Below are positions 1 to 4,987 of a stretch of 9,270 bases of DNA, piece by piece. The number at the start of each line of letters is the position of its first letter. The first letter of the stretch is position 1. The notes beneath the pieces are model-generated. The model ran no database searches and was not told the DNA's origin. It was given only the letters and a program-made list of their open reading frames with translations. The stretch is from an uncultured Pseudomonadota bacterium (GTDB lineage: Bacteria; Myxococcota_A; Polyangia; HGW-17). The position numbers and the translations under genes are program-made. The stretch covers positions 1 to 9,270 of the forward strand of contig CALKWH010000329.1 of assembly GCA_938004375.1 (NCBI GenBank). Reading direction: 5' to 3'.

Positions 1-49
1 GCGACCACCGAGACCTACACTCTTTCCCTACACGACGCTCTTCCGATCT
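1..49 (+). other. Illumina P5/TruSeq adapter contamination
   Basis: These bases match the Illumina P5/TruSeq universal adapter, ending in the diagnostic CGCTCTTCCGATCT, with one substitution at position 14 (C where the adapter has T). Genomic sequence starts at about base 50, in the middle of an open gene. On the minus strand this stretch translates to IGRASCRERV, a peptide well known as an adapter artefact in protein databases. It is not biological DNA and should be trimmed; any protein model reaching into it is chimeric. Confidence 0.97.
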
Positions 50-50
50 G

Positions 51-1385
51 TTCGCCGGCATCTACGACACGTTCCTGATCCCCAACTCCTCCCCCGATCC
101 CGAGGTCCGCTACCGACAACTCGCCGACGCCATCCGCCTGGTCTACGCCTCGCTGTTCTCGCCGAGGTCCCGCGCATACTTCGAAGTCATCCATTACAAG
201 CTCGAGGAGGAGCGCATGGCCATCGTGCTGCAGGAGGTCGTCGGCCAGGTGCAAGGCCACTACTGCTATCCGCACATCAGCGGCACGGCCCAGTCCCACA
301 ATTACTATCCCGTCTCCGGCCTCGAGCCCGGCGACGGCATCGCCAACCTGGCCCTGGGCCTGGGCACCTACGTCGTCGACGGCGAGCAGTGCTTCCGGTT
401 CTCGCCGCGCCGCCCGAAGATCGACCTCGTGGCCCCCGAGGCCCAGGCCGGCGCCACCCAGCGGCACTTCTACGCTCTGGATCTCACCCGGCACGAACCC
501 CCGCTGGTCGAGGGCGAGGAGGCCTGCTACGTCCGCCGCGAAGTGGCCGAGGCCGAGCGTGAGACCGACCTGAACCTGCTCGCCTCGGTCTACGACCTCG
601 AGAACCACCAGCTCCAGCCGGGGCTGCGCGGCCGCGGTCCCCGGATCCTCAACTTCGCGAACATCCTGAAGTACGACGCCTTCCCCCTCGCCCGGACCAT
701 CGACATGCTGCTCGAGGTGGGTGAGCAGGCCCTGGGAAACCCCGTCGAGATCGAGTTCGCCGTGGATCTGGGAGCCGCCCCCGGCGCCCGACCCATCTTC
801 TACCTGCTCCAGCTCAAGCCCCTGATCCATCGCCTCGAGGAGGTGACCCTGGACGCCGCCGACTTCTCCCCGGACACCTGCGTACTCTTCACCGACGCCG
901 CCATGGGCAACGGACGCGACGAGACGATCCACGACCTGGTGTACGCCGACCCCGAGGCGTTCGACAACACGCTCACCCTGGATATGGTCGCCGAGCTCGA
1001 GGCGATCAACCGCGGCCTCAAGGACGAGGAGCGCCAGGCCGTCTTCATCGGCTTCGGGCGCTGGGGCACCCGCGACCGCTTCCTCGGGGTGCCGGTGCAA
1101 TTCCACCAGATCACCCAGGCCCGCGTCCTCGTCGAGGCGGGGCTGCCCCACTTCCAGGTGGACTCCTCCCTGGGCTCCCACTTCTTCCACAACGTCACCT
1201 CGATGGACATAGGCTACTTCACGCTCCGGGTGAACAACCCCCGCCACTTCATCGACTGGGACTGGCTGCGCGCGCAGCCGCCCGTGCGCGCCACCCGCTT
1301 CTTCCGTCACGTGCGGACCGAGCGGCCCCTGCCGATCCACATGGACGGGCGCCGGGGCCTGGCCCTGATCGGAAAGCCGGAGTAG
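51..1385 (+). CDS. PEP/pyruvate-binding (PPDK N-terminal domain) protein, 5'-truncated
   Basis: This is the C-terminal 444 residues of a protein related to the ATP-grasp nucleotide-binding domain of pyruvate phosphate dikinase and phosphoenolpyruvate synthase. The segment FAGIYDTFLIPN, a YRQLADAIRLVYASLFS helix and the IVLQEVVG strand are typical, followed by HISGTAQSHNYYPVSG and the LALGLGTYVVDG loop. The C-terminal half (FIGFGRWGTRDRFLGVPV, then SSLGSHFFHNVTSMDIGYF) is characteristic of PEP-synthase-like proteins that end here, without the swivelling phosphohistidine and PEP/pyruvate-barrel domains of true PPDK. The frame is open back to base 50, where adapter begins, so the start and N-terminal domains are missing; the ATG at 216 is internal, because conserved sequence precedes it. 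Family membership is secure. Whether it makes PEP is not: as far as is visible, the catalytic His domain is absent. Confidence 0.87.
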   Translation, partial: FAGIYDTFLIPNSSPDPEVRYRQLADAIRLVYASLFSPRSRAYFEVIHYKLEEERMAIVLQEVVGQVQGHYCYPHISGTAQSHNYYPVSGLEPGDGIANLALGLGTYVVDGEQCFRFSPRRPKIDLVAPEAQAGATQRHFYALDLTRHEPPLVEGEEACYVRREVAEAERETDLNLLASVYDLENHQLQPGLRGRGPRILNFANILKYDAFPLARTIDMLLEVGEQALGNPVEIEFAVDLGAAPGARPIFYLLQLKPLIHRLEEVTLDAADFSPDTCVLFTDAAMGNGRDETIHDLVYADPEAFDNTLTLDMVAELEAINRGLKDEERQAVFIGFGRWGTRDRFLGVPVQFHQITQARVLVEAGLPHFQVDSSLGSHFFHNVTSMDIGYFTLRVNNPRHFIDWDWLRAQPPVRATRFFRHVRTERPLPIHMDGRRGLALIGKPE

Positions 1386-1420
1386 GCAACAGGCTGAAGC
1401 CCAGGTGCGCCTTTTGCTTT
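1384..1420 (+). terminator. Possible intrinsic terminator after the PPDK-domain gene
   Basis: Directly after the stop codon, an imperfect hairpin can form: AGGC (from 1384) with GCCT near 1409-1412, and an inner GGC-TGAA-GCC. It is followed by the T-rich CTTTTGCTTT at 1411-1420. The stem is interrupted and its energy was not computed, so this is tentative. Confidence 0.3.
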
Positions 1421-1433
1421 GAATCGCTCCAAG

Positions 1434-1484
1434 TCGAAATCGAAATCGAAATCGAAATCGGAATCGGAATCGGAATCGAAATCG
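1434..1484 (+). repeat. TCGAAA/TCGGAA hexanucleotide tandem array
   Basis: About 8.5 tandem hexamers: four TCGAAA, three TCGGAA, one TCGAAA and a partial TCG. The array lies between the ends of two convergent genes and is not coding. The same hexamer in the same orientation reappears at the right end of the contig (9237-9270). The rest of this gap (1485-1578) holds only a 9-bp direct repeat, CGACCGGGA, at 1495 and 1512. I see no gene or convincing glutamate dehydrogenase terminator there. Confidence 0.95.
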
Positions 1485-1578
1485 TGATCAGGACCGACCG
1501 GGAAGACGGATCGACCGGGAGTTGAAGATTGATTGGCTCACTAAAAAGAATACGGAGGGGACGCGGGGAAGGCGGAGG

Positions 1579-2922
1579 CTAGACGAGGCCCTGATCGATC
1601 ATGGCATCGGCGACCTTCTTGAAGCCGGCGATGTTGGCGCCCATGACGTAGTTGCCCTCGTCGCCGTATTCCTTGGCGGCCTTCACGCAGGAGTTGTGGA
1701 TGTTGACCATAATCTGGTGCAGGCGGGCGTCGACCTCTTCGCGGGTCCAGCCCAGGCGCATGCTGTTCTGGGACATCTCGAGACCCGAGGTGGCCACGCC
1801 GCCGGCGTTGGAGGCCTTGCCCGGGGCGTACAGCGTCTTCTTCTCGACGAAGTAGCGCACGGCGTCCAGGGTGGAGGACATGTTGGAGCCCTCGACCACG
1901 CACTGGCAGCCGTTCTTCAGCAGGAGCTGGGCGTCGTCGCCGTTGAGCTCGTTCTGGATGGCGCAGGGCAGGGCCACGTCCACGGGGAAGATCCACGGGC
2001 GCTTGCCGGCGTGGAACTCGACGCCCTTGAACTTGTCGGCATAGTCCTGGACCTTGTCGCGGCCCGAGGAGCGCATCTCGAGCATGAACTCGATCTTCTC
2101 GCCGGAGACGCCGTCCTTGTCGAACACGCTGCCGTCGGGACCGGAGATCGCGACGACCTTGGCGCCCAGATCGTTGGCCTTGATGGCCGCGCCCCAGGCC
2201 ACGTTGCCGAAGCCGGAGACCGCGACCTTCTTGCCCTTGAGGCTGTCGCCGCGGGTCTTGAGCATCTCCTCGGCGAAGTAGACCACGCCGAAGCCGGTGG
2301 CCTCGGGGCGGATCAGCGAGCCGCCGAAGTTCAGGCCCTTGCCGGTGAGCACGCCCGTGAACTCGTTCGCCAGCCGCTTGTACTGGCCGAACATGTACGC
2401 GACCTCGCGGCCGCCCACGCCGATGTCGCCAGCGGGGACGTCGGTGTCCGGGCCGATGTGGCGGAACAGCTCGGTCATGAAGCTCTGGCAGAAGCGCATG
2501 ACTTCATTGTTGGACTTGCCGTTCGGGTTGAAGTCGGCGCCGCCCTTGCCGCCGCCCATGGGCAGGCCGGTCAGGGAGTTCTTGAAGATCTGCTCGAAGC
2601 CCAGGAACTTCAGGGTCGAGAGGGTGACGTTGGGATGGAACCGGATGCCGCCCTTGTAGGGGCCGATGGCGCTGTTGTACTGGACGCGGTACCCGCGGTT
2701 GATCTGGAACTCGCCCTTGTCGTCGATCCAGGGAACCCGGAACATCACGACGCGCTCGGGCTCGACGATCCGCTCGAGGATCTTGTTGGCCTTGTACTTG
2801 GGCTCGCGGTCGATGATGGGGGTGAGGGAGTCGAGGACTTCCTCGGCGGCCTGCAGGAACTCTTTTTCCCAGGCGCAGCGGGTTTTGAGATCGTTCATCA
2901 CAGAGCTGATATAGGCGTTCAT
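1579..2922 (-). CDS. gdhA: Glutamate dehydrogenase, hexameric type I
   Basis: Interconverts 2-oxoglutarate plus ammonium and L-glutamate using NAD(P)H in the cytoplasm. The 447 residues equal the usual length of bacterial hexameric enzymes. Substrate-site motifs are GPYKGGIRFHP (87-97), the signature LPMGGGKGGADFNP with active-site Lys126 (120-133) and DVPAGDIGVGGRE (161-172). The Rossmann domain starts at VSGFGNVAWGA (235-245), and APGKASNAGGVATSGLEM (366-383) follows. Phe238, Pro262 and Asp263 resemble the NAD-type Clostridium symbiosum enzyme rather than E. coli GdhA, which from memory has Ser at the first two places, so NAD(H) use is possible. I chose ATG 2922 over the in-frame TTG at 2937 because GGAGGA sits 5 bases upstream of it. 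It runs in the same direction as the upstream barrel gene but has its own promoter candidate. Family certain; cofactor inferred. Confidence 0.97.
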   Translation of the reverse strand: MNAYISSVMNDLKTRCAWEKEFLQAAEEVLDSLTPIIDREPKYKANKILERIVEPERVVMFRVPWIDDKGEFQINRGYRVQYNSAIGPYKGGIRFHPNVTLSTLKFLGFEQIFKNSLTGLPMGGGKGGADFNPNGKSNNEVMRFCQSFMTELFRHIGPDTDVPAGDIGVGGREVAYMFGQYKRLANEFTGVLTGKGLNFGGSLIRPEATGFGVVYFAEEMLKTRGDSLKGKKVAVSGFGNVAWGAAIKANDLGAKVVAISGPDGSVFDKDGVSGEKIEFMLEMRSSGRDKVQDYADKFKGVEFHAGKRPWIFPVDVALPCAIQNELNGDDAQLLLKNGCQCVVEGSNMSSTLDAVRYFVEKKTLYAPGKASNAGGVATSGLEMSQNSMRLGWTREEVDARLHQIMVNIHNSCVKAAKEYGDEGNYVMGANIAGFKKVADAMIDQGLV

Positions 2923-2927
2923 ACGGG

Positions 2928-2933
2928 TCCTCC
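2928..2933 (-). promoter_or_regulatory. Ribosome binding site of gdhA
   Basis: GGAGGA on the minus strand, 5 bases before the ATG at 2922. It fixes that start and argues against the upstream TTG at 2937, which precedes this site. Confidence 0.8.
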
Positions 2934-2949
2934 ACAAACGGGTTTTGAG

Positions 2950-2982
2950 GCCCGGCCCCGCACCATGCGGCGCCAGCCGGGC
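2950..2982 (-). other. GC-rich palindrome in the gdhA leader
   Basis: Arms 2950-2956 (GCCCGGC) and 2976-2982 (GCCGGGC) enclose a second inverted repeat, CCGCA-CCA-TGCGG, at 2958-2970. No T-tract follows on either strand, so it is not a standard terminator. It overlaps the start point predicted for the gdhA promoter, so it could be an operator or leader structure, or chance in GC-rich DNA. Confidence 0.3.
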
Positions 2983-2984
2983 AC

Positions 2985-3013
2985 AGTAGACATCCCTGAT
3001 TTTCCAAAGTCAA
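2985..3013 (-). promoter_or_regulatory. Sigma-70-like promoter of gdhA
   Basis: TTGACT (3013-3008), 17-bp spacer, TCTACT (2990-2985). The -35 box matches consensus at 5 of 6 positions and the -10 box at 4 of 6, with ideal spacing. The predicted start near 2978 gives a leader of about 55 bases. It would let gdhA be expressed independently of the upstream barrel gene. Confidence 0.5.
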
Positions 3014-3036
3014 GCTGAGTTGATTCGTGAAAAACC

Positions 3037-3666
3037 CTAGAAATGCAGGCCCAGACCGGCGCGGAAGACCACCGAGGGCTCGTCGTGCTCGACCGTGACG
3101 TCCCCGCTCTGATCCTCGTCGGCGAAGAGCGCGGCGGCCTCCACGGTCAGGCTCAGGGCGAAGGCGTCTCCACCGTGCCCCAGCAGCAGGCGCAGGCCGG
3201 CGGCGATCTCGCCGAAAGAGCTCCGGTTGTCCACGCGCAGCGGGTCGGCGCCCTTCATGCCGATGGTGTACTCCATGTGCTGCTCGACCAGCCCGCCGCG
3301 CACGAATGGGTTGAGCCCTCTGGCCCGCAGTCCCATGGGATAAATGACCACCGCGCCGCCGAGCCGCACCCCGTCCCTGGAGAGGGTGGCGTCGCCGTCC
3401 TGCACCTGCCCGCCCAGCCCGGCGAGCGACAACTCGGCGCCCAGATAGGGAGTGAGCAGAAACTCGACGGCCGCGCCGCCGCCGTGGAGCCGGCCGGCCG
3501 GGTCCTCGGTCTGGAGAGCGAAGCCGGACAGCGTCCAAGTCGGGACCCAGGAGGGCGCGGCCTTGTGGAGGGACAGGCCGGCCGGCGGCCCCGGGACCTG
3601 GGCCCGGGCGACCGCGGCGAGGGTGATCAGCAGGGCGAACGGGATGAGGAAGAACAGGCGCCGCAT
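3037..3666 (-). CDS. Small outer-membrane beta-barrel protein (predicted)
   Basis: A 209-residue exported protein. MRRLFFLIPFALL starts a classic signal peptide, with a likely signal-peptidase-I site after VARA (residue 22). The mature part alternates hydrophobic and polar residues with Gly and aromatic turns (AAVEFLLTPYLGAELSLAGLGG, then GVRLGGAVVIYP). It ends in FRAGLGLHF, a terminal Phe beta-signal of the kind read by the BAM assembly machinery. About 187 mature residues suit an eight-stranded barrel. No specific family or ligand is recognised. ATG 3666 is chosen over the longer open frame to 3780 because GGAGGT lies 5 bases upstream and the signal peptide begins exactly there. A sigma-54-type promoter sits just upstream. 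It is 114 bp ahead of gdhA on the same strand. The envelope location is well supported; the function is unknown. Confidence 0.8.
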   Translation of the reverse strand: MRRLFFLIPFALLITLAAVARAQVPGPPAGLSLHKAAPSWVPTWTLSGFALQTEDPAGRLHGGGAAVEFLLTPYLGAELSLAGLGGQVQDGDATLSRDGVRLGGAVVIYPMGLRARGLNPFVRGGLVEQHMEYTIGMKGADPLRVDNRSSFGEIAAGLRLLLGHGGDAFALSLTVEAAALFADEDQSGDVTVEHDEPSVVFRAGLGLHF

Positions 3667-3671
3667 GACGC

Positions 3672-3677
3672 ACCTCC
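3672..3677 (-). promoter_or_regulatory. Ribosome binding site of the barrel gene
   Basis: GGAGGT on the minus strand, 5 bases before ATG 3666. It decides the start in favour of the signal-peptide form. Confidence 0.75.
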
Positions 3678-3692
3678 AGTCGATTGGCGCTC

Positions 3693-3709
3693 TAGCAAGA
3701 TCCATGCCA
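3693..3709 (-). promoter_or_regulatory. Sigma-54 (RpoN) -24/-12 promoter of the barrel gene
   Basis: The minus strand reads TGGCATGGATCTTGCTA. Against the sigma-54 consensus TGGCACG-N4-TTGCW it differs at one defined position (T for C). The invariant GG (3708-3707) and GC (3696-3695) are 10 bp apart, as sigma-54 holoenzyme requires. A start about 12 bp beyond GC (near 3684) leaves an 18-base leader that holds GGAGGT and ends at ATG 3666. Expression would then need an activator of the AAA+ enhancer-binding type. Confidence 0.6.
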
Positions 3710-3778
3710 CGTAGAGAACCGCCGCCCCGACCGGGCCGGCCGGCCGGCGGAGCGTGGCGCCGCAGAAGGAACGGCGTC

Positions 3779-3809
3779 AACCGGCGACAATTTTCTGTGA
3801 CCGCCGGTT
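3779..3809. promoter_or_regulatory. Inverted repeat AACCGGCG-N15-CGCCGGTT
   Basis: Perfect 8-bp arms at 3779-3786 and 3802-3809 around an AT-rich 15-bp centre, in the divergent region between the barrel gene and the Cys-rich lipoprotein. The centre lies about 110 bp upstream of the predicted sigma-54 start, a usual distance for an enhancer site. Binding protein unknown. Confidence 0.4.
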
Positions 3810-3814
3810 CACAG
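3795..3814. promoter_or_regulatory. Inverted repeat CTGTGA-N8-TCACAG
   Basis: Perfect 6-bp half sites at 3795-3800 and 3809-3814, interleaved with the AACCGGCG repeat. The half site resembles CRP/FNR-family TGTGA, but the spacer is 8 rather than the 6 of canonical CRP sites, so no regulator is assigned. Confidence 0.4.
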
Positions 3815-3817
3815 CGG

Positions 3818-3840
3818 GAAATATTTCTTTGAAAATTTTC
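3818..3840. promoter_or_regulatory. Two adjacent 10-bp AT-rich palindromes
   Basis: GAAATATTTC (3818-3827) and GAAAATTTTC (3831-3840) are both perfect palindromes separated by TTT, 13 bp centre to centre. They form an AT-rich island in very GC-rich DNA. They overlap the candidate promoter of the + strand lipoprotein and lie about 140-150 bp upstream of the sigma-54 start. Likely operator or UP-like DNA; inference only. Confidence 0.4.
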
Positions 3841-3856
3841 CCATGTCGGACATACT
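3829..3856 (+). promoter_or_regulatory. Candidate promoter of the Cys-rich lipoprotein gene
   Basis: TTGAAA (3829-3834), 16-bp spacer, CATACT (3851-3856). The start would be near 3863, leaving a very short leader. An alternative is TTCACA (3808-3813), 17 bp, GAAAAT (3831-3836), with a leader of about 33 bases. The sequence alone does not decide between them. Confidence 0.3.
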
Positions 3857-3875
3857 GCCGGAAAAGGAGGCCCTC

Positions 3876-4874
3876 ATGCGCACATTGAAAATATTTGCCA
3901 CCCTGTTCCTGTTTTCCCTGTCCTCGATCGTCCTCTCCGGCTGCGACGACGGCGACACCAAAAAGGAAACCACCGTCGCCCAGTGCACCGACGACGCCGA
4001 CAACGACGGCGACGCGCTCATCGACTGCGAGGACCCCGGCTGCGAGGCCGCCTGTGCCAGTCTCGACGCCGACGACGACGGCGTGCCCGACCACCTCGAC
4101 GTGTGCGCCGGCCACGACGACGGCGTGGATGCCGACAACGACAGCATCCCAGACGGCTGCGACATCTGCGCGAACGGCCAGGACCTGGTCGACAACGACG
4201 AGGACGGCGTCCCCGACGACTGCGACGCCTGCGAGGGCAGCGACGACGCCCTCGACGCCGACGAGGACGGCGCGCCCGACGGCTGCGATCTGTGCCCGGA
4301 ATACGACGACAGCATCGACGCCGACGGCGACTCCATCCCCGACGAGTGCGACATCTGCGCCGACGGCGACGACACCCACGACGCGGACTCGGACGGCACG
4401 CCCGACGACTGCGACGACTGTCCCATGACCGAGGAGTGCAACGTCTGCTACGAGGCCTGCTACTACATCGAGCAGCAGTGCGGCTACCCCAACGCCTGCG
4501 CCGCCTCGGGCTTCGACTGCACCACCGAGGACGACTTCTGCGAGAGCGAGTGCATGCTCGACGCCTCGTGCTCCGCCATCGCGTCCATGATCTCCCAGAC
4601 CCCCGATGAGGACCTGGAAGCCTGCATCAATGCCTGCGACCCGAACAACGCCTGCACCACCTGCGTGGGCTCCAGCTGTCAGGAGTCCCTCGGCGCCTGC
4701 TATCAGGACACCGCTTGCCAGGCCTTCATGGCATGCTCTGAGAACTGCGCCGACCCCGCCTGCGTGGAGACCTGCGCCACGAACAACGCCTCCACGGCGA
4801 CGACCAACCTGCAGAACTGTACCTGCCTGAACTGTGGCACCGACTGCACCCACCTCTGCGGCGCCCCTAACTGA
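3876..4874 (+). CDS. Cys-rich lipoprotein with DxDxDG/CDxC (thrombospondin-3-like) repeats
   Basis: A 332-residue predicted lipoprotein with lipobox LSGC (20-23). The start is ATG 3876, with AAGGAGG 5 bases upstream; the in-frame ATG at 3843 has no such site and would bury the signal peptide. After lipidated Cys23 come Asp24-Asp25. Residues 37-60 form a Cys-bounded acidic module (CTDDADNDGDALIDC). Residues 64-183 are six 21-residue units, the last incomplete, with pattern DADxD[GS]xPDxCDxC, resembling calcium-binding thrombospondin type 3 repeats. Residues 188-328 form a Cys-rich domain (CYQDTACQAFMACSENC, CTCLNCGTDCTHLC) like those of secreted Myxococcota proteins. Besides the lipid Cys there are 40 cysteines, an even number, consistent with disulphides throughout. 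Calcium-rigidified surface stalk or adhesin is inference; no enzyme domain is visible. It is divergent from the barrel gene. Confidence 0.88.
   Translation: MRTLKIFATLFLFSLSSIVLSGCDDGDTKKETTVAQCTDDADNDGDALIDCEDPGCEAACASLDADDDGVPDHLDVCAGHDDGVDADNDSIPDGCDICANGQDLVDNDEDGVPDDCDACEGSDDALDADEDGAPDGCDLCPEYDDSIDADGDSIPDECDICADGDDTHDADSDGTPDDCDDCPMTEECNVCYEACYYIEQQCGYPNACAASGFDCTTEDDFCESECMLDASCSAIASMISQTPDEDLEACINACDPNNACTTCVGSSCQESLGACYQDTACQAFMACSENCADPACVETCATNNASTATTNLQNCTCLNCGTDCTHLCGAPN
4065..4424 (+). repeat. 63-bp coding repeats (six 21-residue units)
   Basis: Units start at Asp64, 85, 106, 127, 148 and 169 with no insertions or deletions; the first unit carries Leu where the others have the first Cys, and the last stops after CDDC. 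The D[GS][VIAT]PD core alternates DG and DS forms. The high internal similarity is probably why long spurious open frames occur on the opposite strand here. Confidence 0.85.
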
Positions 4875-4897
4875 CGGGGTTTGATCCCGATCACCTA

Positions 4898-4917
4898 CGG
4901 CGGGGGATTCCTCGCCG
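4898..4917 (+). terminator. Hairpin after the Cys-rich lipoprotein gene
   Basis: An 8-bp stem (CGGCGGGG with CCTCGCCG, one G-T pair) around the loop GATT, 24 bases after the stop codon. No T-tract follows, so it would be an atypical terminator or an mRNA-stabilising hairpin. Confidence 0.3.
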
Positions 4918-4933
4918 AAACCAACCCGCCGTT

Positions 4934-4946
4934 GAAGAACTTCTTC
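4934..4946. promoter_or_regulatory. Palindrome GAAGAACTTCTTC
   Basis: Six-base arms around a single central C, 42 bp before the start codon at 4988. It is too tight to fold as a hairpin but is operator-like. No clear -35/-10 pair was found in this gap (4875-4987). Confidence 0.25.
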
Positions 4947-4987
4947 GTCCAATCGTCAGGACGGGCGCCCACCAGCGAGGTATCGAC

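Noticed and set aside
15..1340. 441-codon minus-strand open frame ending in IGRASCRERV
   Set aside because: It is antisense to the recognisable PPDK-domain gene, is Gly/Val/Glu-rich low-complexity, and its C-terminus is adapter sequence.
1434..1484. CRISPR-like periodic repeat
   Set aside because: The hexamers are contiguous, with no spacers; it is a simple microsatellite.
2950..2982. Intrinsic terminator between the barrel gene and gdhA
   Set aside because: The stem is strong but no T-tract follows on either strand, and it lies at the predicted gdhA transcription start.
1522..3018. 498-codon plus-strand open frame across gdhA
   Set aside because: It is antisense to a full-length glutamate dehydrogenase with all family motifs. 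The long frame is a by-product of GC-rich codon bias.
2504..3673. 389-codon minus-strand frame overlapping gdhA and the barrel gene
   Set aside because: Arg/Pro-rich out-of-frame translation spanning two real genes; no recognisable motif.
3795..3814. Canonical CRP site
   Set aside because: The TGTGA/TCACA half sites are present, but the spacer is 8 bp instead of 6, so I call only an inverted repeat.
3777..4952. 391-codon minus-strand repetitive open frame
   Set aside because: Its Val/Gly/Ala repetition is the mirror of the 63-bp coding repeats of the Cys-rich lipoprotein on the + strand, which has a signal peptide, lipobox and ribosome site.
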